From contig OY540815.1 of NCBI GenBank assembly GCA_961205875.1, positions 1,674,001 through 1,738,000 of the forward strand: a stretch of DNA of 64,000 nucleotides. The letters are read 5' to 3'. Below the pieces are notes generated by a model. The model saw only the letters and a program-made list of their open reading frames with translations. It made no database searches and was not told the DNA's origin. Of this stretch, positions 1-12,200 are shown piece after piece (the stretch's first letter is position 1; each line of letters begins with the position of its first letter). A program made the position numbers and the translations under genes. This DNA is from Sialis fuliginosa. Lineage: Eukaryota; Arthropoda; Insecta; Megaloptera; Sialidae.

Positions 1-75
1 GCAGTTTAGGCGTGAAAAGGTAACAAACAGAGAGACAGACACTTTCGCATTTATGGTATAATATTAGTATGGATG
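1..75 (+). mobile_element. R1 repeat, 3' tail (truncated by window edge)
   Basis: The window opens inside the 3' end of a dispersed insect repeat: a TTTAGGCGTGAAAAGGTAAC block, a CAGA-type tract, then TTTCGCATTTA and ATATTAGTATGG. The same tail closes the triplicated block near 27574. This tail style is typical of RTE-like or SINE-like insect repeats; the class is inferred because no ORF is present. Confidence 0.7.
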
Positions 76-111
76 TCGTATACTGCTTTAAATACAATGA
101 AAACTAAAATA

Positions 112-598
112 AGGTACTGGCACCAATCTTGGCCCTCTTTTGGGATTGATAGGTTTATTTTTTGTAATTCTCATGAACCTATGTTACTTATAAAACAAGT
201 ACTTACTTCGTTATTAAATCAATTTAATTACCAAAGTCCGCAAATATAGTTTTTTTTTTTAATAATAGCTTTTTATTTTTTTCTCCAGTAATGGATAAAG
301 TAAAACCAGTAAAAGGTACCCAGTGATGGACACTTACTAATGATTACAAAACGAACAAAGTTATAAAATAAAGAATCGCAAATTTTGAAAGAATGTAAAG
401 CAATAATAATTAGTTAAAATTATCCAACTTGTGACACCCATTGGCCGATTGTCATCAAATTAAGCTGTTTTATTACTAACAATAAGTGTCTATAGATTAT
501 GATACAATAATGGTAGTAATCAAATATTTATAATATAGTATATTTAATTAAATAAGAAGTCAATACTGGGGTATGATCCAAAACTAGTGACAGTTCCA
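112..598 (-). mobile_element. R3 MITE, copy 1
   Basis: It begins AGGTACTGGCACCA directly after TA and ends with the degenerate inverse CTAGTGACAGTTCC. The interior includes CCAGTAATGGATAAAGTAAA, shared with five other copies in this window (7304, 19268, 39380, 44931, 57577). The short terminal inverted repeats, TA flanks and lack of an ORF suggest a Tc1/mariner-type MITE. Confidence 0.65.
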
Positions 599-1473
599 TA
601 TATTTGAATTCTATAAAAGAAAAATAAATGTATCCACCAATGCACAAAATCGTTCTAACAAAAAAAATTACAACCGGCGTTGAAAAACAATCAAACAGCG
701 AAGTGAACGTGTTAGCAATACAGCTCCATTATACTTTTATCATTTACAATACAGAATTCATTTGCACACTAATCTGCAATTTTCCAATATTACAGTAAAC
801 AATACAGAAAAAGCGGAAGATTAAAAACATCGTGCGACAATGGTTGACTGATAATAATAAAACTGTCAAATACATAAAGTCTAACGAACAAAAAATAATA
901 AACGTAAAAAGGGCCACGCGCTTTATAAAAATCATAAAAAAGGTCACCGTCAAAGAGACAGGCTGTGAATTTTCTTTTGTTTCACTCAGCTCGAAAATAT
1001 TCTCGACAAGTTTTTGTCACCAGTACATCTAATTGTCGCTCTTCTCTTTTATTCAGGGACGTATTATGACATTTATGTGGCAACTGACCGCTAATGTTCT
1101 TCTTAAATAAACTAAACTAAACTAAATAAAATTTGTTTAGACATACCTACACAAATGTAACTGTGGTGCAGAAAGAACCTTTAAATACCATGATAAATAT
1201 CTGCAATATTTATACCTAATCAATTAAAGAACCTGTCATACACTTGTTTTAAAAAACATATGAATATATGCAGACAACGAAGCAATGTTTCCTCAACAGT
1301 GGCCTAAAAAAATTTAATTTTTTGAAAAATTACTTACCATTGTTTTATTTTTTTTTAATGACCAATAAATGTGTAATTCATATTTTTTTTACTTTTAACA
1401 ATAAAGTCCCTAAAATACAACCTTAAAAATAATAATTTTCACCAGCGCTGGAAGTATGTAATCCTTTATAGTA
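599..1473. other. AT-rich stretch, nothing recognisable
   Basis: No sustained ORF, repeat family or RNA gene was recognised. There is a short CTAAA-type simple repeat near 1105-1130. Two overlapping short frames on opposite strands at 744-1032 look accidental. Confidence 0.4.
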
Positions 1474-2386
1474 TAGTGATGCATTCGCGATGTTGTATTT
1501 TTTATTTATTTTCTCTATATATGTTCGAAGATGAGTTGAAAATCGAAAAAGTTAAAAAATCGGCCATGTGCGTCCCGAGCAAATTGCATAATTGTGCATT
1601 ATATTATTGATACATTTCGAGTGAATAAAATCCTAAAAAAACACAATTCCTATAAAATCATACATTCATTCTAATAAAAGTCATTTGCAATAACATAAAT
1701 GATTTGCAATATTAGAAATACTTATAAAACATCTATAATAAGACTATTTAAATGTGGTATAAACATATATTATACGCACGTGGCTTTGATCGAGCATTAG
1801 TTTATATATCATTTACGATATTTTAACTTATTTAACAGATTTTCACATATGTTCACAAGAGAGAACATAAAAAAAGTACAATTAAAAAAAAAAGAATTAT
1901 TAAATGGAGAGCTTTTCCATTTTTTTCAAAAATGCCCGATTGTGGGCGTAAAAATCAAATTTTATTTTTGAAAATGTCATCACGTAATGATAACATAAAA
2001 ATACATATTTTCTTTTATTTTCGTAAAAATCCCTTGATTTTTATATTAATTATTGGATTATTAATAATAAAAAAAATTTTTTGACAATTTTTTTATTTTT
2101 GAGGTAAGGATACATTTTGAAAGTAACGCTACCTTTACAGTTCTATAGTCTATTAACTTACAAGTATTTTAGCTTTTTTTTATTTTCCTATGACCTACAG
2201 AACTGGAGATATTTCAAAAACAGTGTCACTACACTGTTTTTGAAATGCTATAATTTATACACTCAAAATGTATAAAAAATGCACAATTATGCAATTTTCT
2301 CGAGGCGCTCATGGCCGATTTTCAACTAATCTTCGAACGCATAAAGAGAAAATAAAAACAAATCCAACTTTCCGAATGTATCACTA
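1474..2386. mobile_element. Foldback/long-TIR MITE
   Basis: About 125 bp at the left end (TAGTGATGCATTCG, GTTCGAAGATGAGTTGAAAA, GCATAATTGTGCAT) reappears inverted at the right end (ATGCACAATTATGCAATTTT, CGAATGTATCACTA). The arms flank a roughly 600-bp core with no ORF. The core contains a separate perfect 16-bp hairpin (2211-2246). No obvious target duplication was seen. Confidence 0.65.
2211..2246. repeat. Perfect 16-bp hairpin
   Basis: ATTTCAAAAACAGTGT is followed by a 4-nt loop and its exact reverse complement. It lies within the foldback element at 1474-2386 and may be an inner terminus of a smaller element. Confidence 0.8.
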
Positions 2387-2990
2387 TTCATCACTTTTGT
2401 TGTCTTTATTCCCTCTACTATTAATAAAAATAATATATTAAGCTCTCTAGTTAGATAGATACTAAATAAATCTTATTTATTATTCTTCCTGTATTTTCAA
2501 ACTGTAACCTCACTATTTATTAGACAAAACATAAATGTAATTTATAAAATTTATACATAGTAACGTCAAGAAATAGATACCTAATCTAATTTTTCTATTG
2601 ATTTAACAAACATTGTAATACATTGAATCTCGATGTACCTTAATTGACAAATGTAATCAAACGCATGAGTAACTAATTAACCTACATGATAACCACCAAT
2701 ATATCAATTTATGTATAATTGGATATGTTTTAACCTAAAACTAGCTCCAGCTTCGACACTGGAGTTTAGTTATCACAGAGATTGTTGTGATCAACAATTG
2801 TTAATTACATAAACGATATTGTGATTGCCGGAGTTTTGAACAATCGATATTTTGTAGTTCTCGGTCCCGGCTTTAAATTTGGAAATAAAAAAAAATCCTC
2901 TGAAACTTCGTGAGTGGATTCATTTTGACGTAACCTACAATTTTTTTATCTTCGAAAATTCTGCGAATTGGGGCGTTTTTGATGTGGGAT
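2387..2990. other. AT-rich stretch, nothing recognisable
   Basis: No ORF or repeat family was recognised. The final part, about 2740-2990, may belong to a divergent 5' end of the Hel-1 copy that follows. Confidence 0.35.
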
Positions 2991-3786
2991 TCGTTTTTTT
3001 TTAATTCATAGGTACGTTCTCTGGCCAGGTTATAGGCTATATTTGGTTACATTAGGTAACATAACAACTAAGCAGAGACGATAATAGTAAATAAATCAAG
3101 TCGGAAAAAATTTTGCCGTCGGTGCGCTGTTTTGCAATACGCTGCCTAAACCGTCCAATATTGAACAAAATAATGTATTAAAGAACTGTGTTGAATCAAA
3201 AGATCTACAATAAAGTCCACGACACCATATATCTAACTTTTGTATTTAAGCCACAATAACTGCTTTTATGTTACAAAGAAAATTAAAAATATTTGGGTTC
3301 TGTTTACATGGACTTATGACCTGCAAAACATTAATCCTTATCGAAATAAATGATTTCATCGTCATAAGTACTTAATGTAGATATAATTTGCCCTTTACAG
3401 CATCCAATTTGGTCGTATAGTTTAGAAAATATCAAAATATATGTATATACGGGAACATATTATTCGCGCGATGGCGACCCGTGTCGCGGCGTGCAGCAAG
3501 GAGAGAGCGTGCCAACTAGACGCAGGGCAGAGGGAACAGGTAGGTATTCTTTTGATTGTCAACTGTTTATTTTGTTTTCAATAATTAACTTTTAAATTCA
3601 AATAGAACAAAAATTATTTTTACTTTTTGTTCTGATTCGTTTTTGTTAGGTAGGTAATTTAAGTGTTATTTGGTTTTTATTACCATAATAACTAATCGTG
3701 TTTGTACCTAATTCAACTATATATTTTTTAAATTCTAAACAATAATTCCGTTGTCCACGCGAGTGAAGTCGCGCGGGCCCAGCTAG
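2990..3786 (+). mobile_element. Hel-1 non-autonomous Helitron, copy A
   Basis: It shares nearly 800 bp with the copies at 15629-16264 and 35054-35944, including AGGTACGTTCTCTGGCCAGG, GGACTTATGACCTGCAAAAC and TCATCGTCATAAGTACTTAA. The 3' end carries ACGCGAGTGAAGTCGCGCGG, a short palindrome, followed by CAGCTAG, matching the Helitron rule of hairpin plus CTRR. The expected 5' TC end was not located. No Rep/helicase ORF is present, so it is non-autonomous. Confidence 0.7.
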
Positions 3787-4310
3787 CTTACTATAAATAT
3801 AATTTTGATCACCAGAAAAGTAAGTAGTAAAGAAAATAAATCAGAAAAAGGTAAACAGTGTATCCGTACATGTGAGCACGTTTGACGTAGGTCTGTGATT
3901 ACAAGTTTTTTACAGTGATATTGTGAACAATAACCCTAACGGGAGGTGACTTTACTCTATTACTATATGTGCGTACTTACTTGATGCGTGTATGTGGAAG
4001 GGTGCACGCTTTGTAGCATCTACGATTTTCAAGTGTTCTTACTTGAATTCCATGATAAGGGTCAATTTCGAGACTCGGATATGTCAAGAAAACGTGAGGT
4101 TTCCATTGGCAACGCGCGCGAGTGAAATGAAAGATCACGTGCGATAAGGACGTGTAACGCCGATCGCGACTCCTCTCTGTTCAAAGCTAATTGCTCCGGT
4201 GAAGAATTAATCGTGTTTTTACAAATTCGCTCGCCGGCCAGTGAAGTGACCGTGAGTCAACGCAAAAAGCTAACACAGACGCCCGCGCCGCTGTGAAATA
4301 TAAAAAAAAA
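3787..4310 (+). promoter_or_regulatory. GC-richer single-copy patch; candidate promoter / 5' exon
   Basis: The stretch is less AT-rich than its surroundings and matches no repeat in the window. It contains a CACGTG E-box with an adjacent GATA (ATCACGTGCGATAAGG, near 4135) and a splice-donor-like GTGAGT at 4252. No open frame of note precedes the donor. A non-coding first exon is possible, but this is inference from composition and one splice-like motif. Confidence 0.25.
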
Positions 4311-4859
4311 CACGTATCAACGAGTTTGTAAAACTCGATAAATATTTAACTAGATTAAAAAACTTTCGTCTGATAATTTGTATTGAAAAATATGTACGTA
4401 GATACCTGTTACTTTTTGCAATTTTAAAATTAATTAATTAATTAAATCTGATAATATAACGCAATATTACTAAGAATTTTGTATGGATAATGTATTATTA
4501 GACTAGAGGCTTTGCTACTGGGCGCTTCACGCCCCAACCCCAAATCGCGCCATATTTATATACTCGAATTTATAATGTACATATTATATTATACACCTAC
4601 TATTATTTTTAATATTTTACAAAAAGGATAAAAGTTCGTTGTAAACATGGTTAAAGGTAATTTTTATAAAATTTTATTAGAAAATAGTAACTATAATTTT
4701 TTTTCGATGCGTATATTTCTTTCGTATATTTCATTATTAGTATTTATATTTACAATTTTAATTATGTCAAACACATACTTTCAGTTTGCAGAAATAAACA
4801 ACTAACTCCAATCGTTTTAAATATCATTATTTTACTCTTATAGGCACTTTATAAATACA
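4311..4859. other. AT-rich stretch with AATT simple repeat
   Basis: It contains a short (AATT)n run near 4424-4445. Apart from a small GC patch at 4505-4550 (GGGCGCTTCACGCCCC, itself a short hairpin), nothing is recognised. Confidence 0.4.
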
Positions 4860-5475
4860 AAAGATGTATCTTTTGAACGTTTTAACAGAAAACGAATGTT
4901 TACTCTTGTAAATTTTTTAATTTTGGAATTATTTTTTAAATAAGAATGTCGAATATGTTATTATCTATAATTTATTCCCCGTACATTTTTTTCCTACATT
5001 TATGATTAAGTCAGAAAGAATTTTTTTATATAATTATTTAGACTCATCCACACTGTTCATTTGAATAACAAAAAATTGTTTTTCAAAAATTTGTTTTTGT
5101 AATTCAATTTTTAACTTCACCACATTACTTTATTTTACACTGTTTCAAAGAAATTCGAAAAATTCAAAAATCGAGCATAGTAAACATACGTATCCGGTTG
5201 AAAGATCGTTTTCAAAAATAGGACGTTTTCTTTCCAGACAAAAATTAATCTTAAATATTAAATTTCACTCTTCTACGATTTATCGTATTTGAGTTACAGC
5301 GCTTACAGACAGACAGATACACAAATAGTCAGAATTGATTCAGGGAAGGTCAAAATGAATAATTCCATCAAAATTCGGATTTCGAAAAAAGTCGACATCA
5401 CTATAATTTACTTCTATCTGATTCATACGTATATTGTTCACTTGATAAAAAATATTTCGATTTCCTTATAAAAAT
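4860..5475 (+). mobile_element. R7 repeat, copy a
   Basis: It carries the R7 landmarks in order: TATCCGGTTGAAAGATCG, AAAATAGGACGTTTTC, ACAAAAATTAATCTTAAATA, CTACGATTTATCGTATTTGA, GCTTACAGACAGACAGA and TCAAAATTCGGATTTCG. This copy is uninterrupted at the AAAATTAA^TATTAAAT position where Hel-2 sits in the 40.5-42.9 kb copy, so it works as a natural empty site. Confidence 0.7.
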
Positions 5476-5867
5476 ATAAATGAAGTACATTCTTTGTAAT
5501 GCAGTCGTGTAAATGATTTCAAATCCAATAAAACGTTTTAATCATGTTTCAAACACGTTATAATTGTTTAAATATGGTATTTAAAATTTTTAACGTACGA
5601 AAAATTTCAATTGGTTTTTTTTTATTAGGTTTTTAATCAACTTCATTTTTAGTTCTGAACCTACATTCGTGCGTCAGATGACATACTTAGCTTATTATTA
5701 TATGTCAATACTTAAAAAATAATATTAACTACGTCACCAAACTTTTTGAAAACAGGATCACATAATTTTTTTTTAATTTCAGAAAATCTCTTAGTAAAAG
5801 GAAGGCACCTTTAAAATTTTACTTATCTTAGGCTGAACATTTATGAGCCAATCATTCATTATTTATA

Positions 5868-6000
5868 CAGGGTGAGTCATATCAGGTGAAACATACTTGA
5901 ACAATTGAATAAGAAAAATATTTCAAGCAAAAAATTTCATATAAACAATAATAAACATGTCTTGTGTGCGAAAATTCGTCGTTTTTACCCAAAATTAGTT
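5868..6000 (+). mobile_element. R8 repeat fragment
   Basis: It starts TATACAGGGTGAGTCATA, continues through a CATATAAACA block, and ends in CCAAAATTAGTTTTTA. Related sequence lies at 10730 and, inverted, at 48390-48535. The class is unknown; TACAGGGTG-type ends are common on arthropod TIR elements. Confidence 0.45.
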
Positions 6001-6009
6001 TTTATTTAA

Positions 6010-6330
6010 TAACTAAGTTTTATTTATCTCAATTTGCTTTAAGAAATCAATCATCTTTGTTTTTTTTTTTTTTTTAAACTGATATTTACTTTGACATATT
6101 AAATGTAATTTTGACGTTTGAATAACAGAAAAGTTTAGATTTATTGAAATTGTCAAATAAATTAAAAATATACGAAAAAATAATCAGGTGCGCCATAAGA
6201 AAATTTTCGAAGTTTTTTGTATAAAAATTAAATATATGCCACACAATTTACTGAACATTTTATCGGCTTTTATAAATAAAAGTAGATTTATTTAATATTG
6301 AAAAATGAGTTACTCTTATTTAAAACATGT
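6010..6330 (-). mobile_element. R2 element, partial copy
   Basis: It matches the middle of R2: TCTCAATTTGCTTTAAGAAA, an A/T run, GATATTTACTTTGACATATT, ATACGAAAAAATAATCAGGT and the terminal-side AAATTAAAT block. It lacks both R2 ends and abuts the R8 fragment. Confidence 0.6.
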
Positions 6331-6479
6331 TTAATAACATTCTTTCAGCATTGTATACAAACCAACGTGTAAAATAAATAGCAAAAATACTTCTTTCCTT
6401 TCGATTCAGACATACAATAATAATTTCCATATAAATTTCAATCAGTGGGATCGTTTACACCAAATAGCCTAAAAAATCG

Positions 6480-6720
6480 ACGCTATGCAATTTGAGAAAA
6501 TCGGTTCTGTGCACGACCCCTCCCCGCAACCCACGGCCGGCGGCACGTTTTTATAAACAGCGGAGACATGATCCGCTATATACCCTTCATAGCTATTTGC
6601 TGGGACGGCGTTGTTTAGGAAAGAAAGGATTACATGTTCTCGACGCCGGCTTTGCTACTGATTGCGTAGAAAATAAAAACGTCTTACCGAAAATGAAGTG
6701 AAATCTCGACATTGGCTTTA
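6480..6720 (+). other. GC-richer patch with TATAAA
   Basis: A short GC-rich block (ACGGCCGGCGGCACG) is followed by TTTTTATAAACAGCGG near 6551 and CTATATACCC. It could be a core promoter or a fragment of an unrecognised element. A 69-codon frame here (6492-6701) shows no recognisable domain. Confidence 0.2.
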
Positions 6721-7303
6721 CACTCAGTGGCGTATCAACAATGTGTTAAACGTTTAAACATTATGTTTGCACATTTGTTAGGTAAACATTTTCAAATCGA
6801 ATAGCTGTGAGTGTACAAACTCAATTTTTTAAATCTTATGGTATCTTTTTAAAATAAAATAACCAAGTGCGTGTTGGACACACACATGATAGAGTTCAGT
6901 AGACATTCTCATTACGATTTATAAAAAAAAATTAAAATTTTTCATAAAGTATTTTTGCTGAAGTGTTCGTTATAATTTTAATTAAAAGTACCAATTAAAA
7001 ACTCATTCTGAATGTTTTCATATTTTTTGCATATATAGTTTAGAAATAAGAGAGGGTGACGCTCTGATAACCACATTAATTGTGACTGAAAGGTTAAAAT
7101 CAAACATGGCATTTTTGTTGCATTTTAGAAGACCTATCTAAAGACACCCCACTCAATGGCGAAAGTGAAAATTGAATTAGTAGATTTATTGCGTCAGTAA
7201 AAATTATATTATTGTGAATCTGTCTAACGTTTTGTCCAATGAGGAGCGCGTATTATGCTTCCTATGTTAACTACCTCTGCAATCTTAAATGAAACAACTA
7301 CCT
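6721..7303. other. AT-rich stretch, nothing recognisable
   Basis: No ORF, RNA gene or repeat family was recognised. Confidence 0.35.
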
Positions 7304-7762
7304 ATATATTCTGGCATCGGTCTTGAATGATTGAATTGAACCATGTGTTGAACATTTTAAATTAAATGTAGTAAATTAGAAATATTTGTATATATTTGAT
7401 TATTACCATTACTGGATATTAATCTATAGACATTTAATTATCTATCTAACATCGTAATTTGAAGACAGTCATTTTGTTTAAAAATAGTGACAATAAACAT
7501 CGTGGTTCGGCAGATTATCAAACAAAATGTATTTTCTTATGCAAATAATTAGTGACGATTCTTTATTTTATAACATTTGTATCGTAGTATTAATCTTTTT
7601 GTAAACAACTGGGTATTATTTATTGGTTTTATATTGTTCATTACTGAAGAAAAATCATAAACTTCTAAATTCGTGAGAATTACAAAAAAAGAAGCCCATC
7701 AATCCCAAAAAACAGTATATACCTTGCTTTTAAAGAGGCCAAGACTGGTGCCAGCAACTTAT
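7304..7762 (+). mobile_element. R3 MITE, copy 2
   Basis: A degenerate left end (TTCTGGCATCGGTCTTGAAT) and a well-kept right end (GGCCAAGACTGGTGCCAGCA) bracket R3 interior landmarks, including GAGAATTACAAAAAAAGAAG. This is the same family as 112-598 in the opposite orientation. Confidence 0.6.
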
Positions 7763-7838
7763 TAGATTATTGGATTTAAGCAAAGATAATGATATAGTAC
7801 TTATCAAAACATTTATTGATTTAATATAAAAATACTTT

Positions 7839-8092
7839 TAGGGTCGATCCACATTGTCGTGCCGGCCTCGCTCCAGGCAAATATTCAGTATAGTAAATAC
7901 TGTATCGAAGCGTGATTGGATCGAGACCGGCACGATAGTGTGGATCGACCCTAAATACTGTATCGGAGCGTAACTGGACCGAGATCGGCATGGTACCTAT
8001 AGTGTGAATGATTTCATTGTTTATTGTATATTTATATTTGATTGAAGCGAGACCTGACCGAGACCGGCACGATAGACTGGATCGAACCTTTT
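7839..8092. mobile_element. Short MITE (115 bp) followed by two decayed copies of its right end
   Basis: TAGGGTCGATCCACATTGTC is mirrored by GATAGTGTGGATCGACCCTA (ending 7952), with GTGCCGG/CCGGCAC inside the arms. Two further right-end-like segments follow, near 7968-8010 and 8045-8092 (GACCGAGACCGGCACGATAG), suggesting tandem right ends or two decayed insertions. Confidence 0.65.
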
Positions 8093-9600
8093 ATTAATAA
8101 TGAAAAATTAACCTCAAATATCTTAAAATACTTGTTATACTATTTTAGTTTCCAACAAAAAAGTTTGTATTGAAACTAAAATGGGTTAAAGTATTAAAAG
8201 TATAAATATTTCTCTTTCTAAGCATCGGATTTTTTTTAGCAATGTTTGAATCTAAAACCTAAAAATTAATTAATTAATTACTGTAACGCCACTGCTAAAT
8301 TCCAGTTTTCGCCGTCTACGAAAAACGGATTAAAATCAACCACTGCCACTTAACACAAATGTTTTTTAGGCGTTCGAAGAAAAACGATAGAAACTTTTTC
8401 TCTAATGCGATTTACTTCTCTTCAAAGTATCTTTATAGTGTTATTTTTGTTGAAGTGATATAAAAATTGAAGTGTTTTCATTGTATTGATTTCAATAAGT
8501 GTACCCACTTTTCCTGTTGCATTATGGAAACTCAATTTTTGATTTACAGAGAAAAAACCAACTTGCTTGTGTTTGTAAAAATACAGTAGTCAGTAGCGGT
8601 ACATTTGAAAATGAAAAAAAACTATGATATTATTGATAGGATAAGTGAGGGAAATCTGCCCTGCAAATTGTATGCACAAATATCTGACAATTTTGTCAAA
8701 ATTGAGTTCAGTACAAAATGGTATTTTTCTTTCTGCGTCTTATTAGTGTTAAATATGGTATTTATACTTGTTTTTTCTAATAAAAATCACCTTTTATATT
8801 TACCGTGATTGCATTTTAGATTTTAATTATTAGACTATATTGTTGTATCTGTAGTTTATTAAGAATTGTTTTATATCTACTGTAGATATAATTATTAATA
8901 ATCTATTGACAATGTGACATAAATTGGGTCATATCTTTTAATTTTGAAAATTAATATATACCAGATTTAACACAGTTTTACATAATTTTTAGAATGTTTA
9001 ATGTATGTTAGATACAATAAAAAAGGCAAAGTAAAACAACTTAATTTTACTAAACCATTTTCACGTAACTAATTATGGTATCTGCGTGCATGATACTATT
9101 ATTAAAATTAGAGAATATTAATCATGAGTGAATGCACGTTAATATAATTAATTTTACCAAAAAAATGAAAAAAGTTTCGATTTTTTTTGTTTTATTAATC
9201 AAAAATCGCTGATTAAAAAAATACATATCTGTATACATTATACATGCCAAATTCAGAAATAAAAAATGAATCATAATTTAATTCTGCCGGAGGTAGGTAA
9301 ATGGAATGTGACCTAGCTAATTTTAGATAACATACAAAGAAAGTACTTTACCCGGGCATAACCATCGCGGTAGGCGATTTTTCATTGATAATGAAAAAAA
9401 ATTTAAAAAATACACAAACAATTTCAATAAACATCGATAAAGTATTCAGATGAACTGCCATTTGTTATTCATTTAATATCTATGTAATTTTATAAAAAAA
9501 TATTTATTTGACATTTTTCTTAATACGTGCATGAGATTACACTGGTCTAAAAAACAAAAATTCGAGCCCTGCAATCATTCCTGCTGATTTTTATGTAAAC
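8093..9600. other. AT-rich stretch, nothing firm
   Basis: It holds an (AATT)n run near 8266-8280 and a 67-codon frame at 8605-8808 with one hydrophobic segment near its C-terminus. That frame has no recognised homology and is probably chance. No repeat family was identified. Confidence 0.35.
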
Positions 9601-10197
9601 TGACTTCCTAAATTCAAAATAACCCCCGTTTTCCCCCATCACCCACCGTTTTCGGGGGACCCCTCCCCCTATTTTTATCACTTTTCGGTAATAATTATGG
9701 CCATGAATTTGATTTGAAGGGGTAGAAAGGATTATTTTAGCTGTAAAGAATAATAAATAAAAAGTTAAATAATAAATGTAAAATAATAACTGTAAAAAAT
9801 AAAATAATAAATGTGGTACAGTGAATCTCCACACTTACTTCCGAGGGCTTCCAGACGCTCATTCCTCAACCGCTTTTAATCAGAAATTGAAGAATATGTA
9901 GAAAATAAGTGAAAAAATTGCGAAAAAAACCAGAAAAATGTATCATTTTTAATGACTTTTTTTACAATTTAAGGGGACAGATCCCACTCCCAAATCTACA
10001 TTTTTGCTACAAATGTTCATGTTTTAGAACTTTTCATTTCTCTAGCCCCTTAGAAGAAATTTAAAAGGCTAAAATATTCCTTTTCATCCCTCTAACTCAA
10101 ATTCATGGCCATAAAATTATCTAAAAGTGGTAAATATAGGTGGGGGGGGCTTCCTAGAAACTGTTAAGTAATGGGGGAAAACGGGGGTCATTCGGAT
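9600..10197. mobile_element. Foldback element with C/G-tract arms
   Basis: The left arm at about 9617-9725 (ACCCCCGTTTTCCCCCAT, TTATGGCCATGAATTTGA) is mirrored at about 10090-10197 (TCAAATTCATGGCCATAAAA, ATGGGGGAAAACGGGGGT). The arms are about 100 bp and imperfect. The core has no ORF, and the right edge touches an R2 fragment. Confidence 0.6.
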
Positions 10198-10199
10198 TC

Positions 10200-10440
10200 A
10201 CGTAACATGTGTCTTTCTTGAGATATCTTAAAAAAATAAATAGTTTGGAATATCACCACTCCTCCTTACACACGATTTTGAAATGGGAGAGTCCCCAAGC
10301 CCGACCAAACCATCCAACCAAGTTTCATTAATATCGGTATAGTGGTTCATATATATAGTGGACAGACGCACATACACGCAGACAGACAGACACGGAACGA
10401 AAAGTGTAAATTTCGGTCGGATTTTTCCGAAATTTTATTA
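10200..10440 (+). mobile_element. R2 element, partial copy
   Basis: It contains ACGTAACATGTGTCTTTCTT, CCTTACACACGATTTTGAAA, AACCAAGTTTCATTAATATC, then a CAGA-rich tract and CGTGTC-type flank in reverse sense. This is the central-to-right part of R2 as in 29410-30250. Confidence 0.65.
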
Positions 10441-10729
10441 CTACTTTCTACTAATTGTAAGAAATTCATAAATAATATGAATATACGTTATTTTTGTTTA
10501 AAAAGTCAAACATAAATATAATAGTTATGATATAACAACATTTTATTAGCAAAAATTTTAATGGAAACAATTATTTCATAACACAAATGCAGTTTTTTAA
10601 TATTTTGTGCAGCAAAAGTATGATTATAATTAATTATAACATTAATTGAACTTACAAAAATGAGTAATTTTTTATAATAATATATCAACAAAAATCCCAT
10701 TATATTATGGACATTGAACTGTTCATTTA
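10441..10729. other. AT-rich stretch, nothing recognisable
   Basis: No ORF or repeat family recognised. Confidence 0.35.
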
Positions 10730-10900
10730 TACAGGGTGGAACTAACTTGAACGGTTGATCGAGAAAAATATTTAAAGAAAAAAAGGTCATATAAACATGT
10801 GTCCGGAAATTTTTCGCGAGGGAGCTACAAACTCAAATATTTTGTGATACAGTTATGAAATTTTATAATCGATTTAATATCAATCGCGTATATAATTAAA
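10730..10900 (+). mobile_element. R8 repeat fragment
   Basis: It begins TATACAGGGTGGAACTAACT and continues with GTGTCCGGAAATTTTTCGCG and AGGGAGCTACA. This block appears inverted at 48395-48450 (AGCTCCCTCACGAATAATTT). Confidence 0.5.
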
Positions 10901-11695
10901 AAAGTGCCAAGGCGATTTTTTTCTATTTGGTCTTAAAAAGTTCCTTAAAATATAAGAATTGAATTGTACAAAAAATCAGAGGTAATCAATTTTTTTATTT
11001 AAGTTGGCTTCCAGAGCTCCGTGGTTTGAAATAAAATCACAGAATAGAATTAAAATATATCTCGAACATTAACAAAAAAAACAATTTATATAATGTAGTT
11101 AATTATATTCAATTTCTTAGCTATGTAATTTTTTCTGTATCATGATGTATAAAAAAGTCTTGTGCCGACCAGGGTAGTTTATTTTTGTAAATTTAAAATA
11201 ACTTTTTTTCAAATCCCCTCAATTTACCAAACTGTAATTCTTACATCTTTTATAAAAATAAAGAGTAAAGAACAAGTGACATATGAAGAGTGACAAGTCT
11301 GTAAGTCGCCTCTCAGACAATAATTCGACAATCAATTTCTGTTAGATGTCAGCAAGCACATGAAGTGAAAATATGACAAAAGACGTAGGTAATATAATGT
11401 CGAAGACAGTTTTAAAGTGTACGTGTTTTAAAATCATTGCTTCATTATGTTTTATCAATTTTCTTCTTTCTTGGCGCAATTGAGTTACAATTTTATAAAT
11501 ATAGATAAAATTATTTTATGTCGTCTTAGATTTCCTAACTAAATTATTATAATTATTTCAGTAGGTAATACTTTTAGATAATAATATTTTGACAATATTT
11601 TATACATGTAGCACATACAAATATTATAGTAATAATAGTGATTTACAAATTACAATTTTTCGTGATTTTTTTCAAAACCAAATAGACCTTTATAA
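10901..11695. other. AT-rich stretch, nothing recognisable
   Basis: No repeat family, RNA gene or plausible ORF was recognised. Confidence 0.35.
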
Positions 11696-12200
11696 TCTCT
11701 ATATATCACCAAAAATGTTCGTTTGTATGAGGTTTATAGACTCGGGAATTACTGAACCGATTTTAATGGGGTTTCCACCAATAGTTAGATAATTTTTCTG
11801 TGCAGTATCGTAGCTATTAATATTTTATGAAAACCTAGGATTTTTAACATCAAAAAACCAAAAAAATCTTTATCAAGTAGTGTTTTGTTTCCATGATATC
11901 ACAGCATACAACTCTCATGTAGGTATATGAAAACATAGTACCTAGCCATGGAATACAGAATTATATAATTTATGGTTTTAGTATTTTATTAATTTAGGTT
12001 ACTATGATCACGTCTCTCTCTTTGACACATGCTAACAATTAAATATTTTGAAATACCTCTACCTGAATTTCCTATTCAATTTAAACACATTTTATAAACT
12101 ATGTTCTATACCTAAATCCATCCGTTAAAAAGTTATTAATTTAATTTGAATGATAGGTTACAACTTTGTATTAACGCCGTTGGTGGGCATTTTGAACAAA
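11696..12200 (+). mobile_element. Hel-3 non-autonomous Helitron, copy d (3' decayed)
   Basis: It starts TCTCTATATATCACCAAAAA after an A, then ACTCGGGAATTACTGAACCG and CACCAATAGTTAGATAATTT, the Hel-3 5' block. The tail keeps GGTGGGCAT but no clear CTRR end was found. It is the same family as the copies at 32778, 33580 and 34749. Confidence 0.6.

Noticed and set aside
8605-8808. 67-codon frame with one hydrophobic segment
   Set aside because: No homology recognised, no promoter or splice context, and short length; likely chance.
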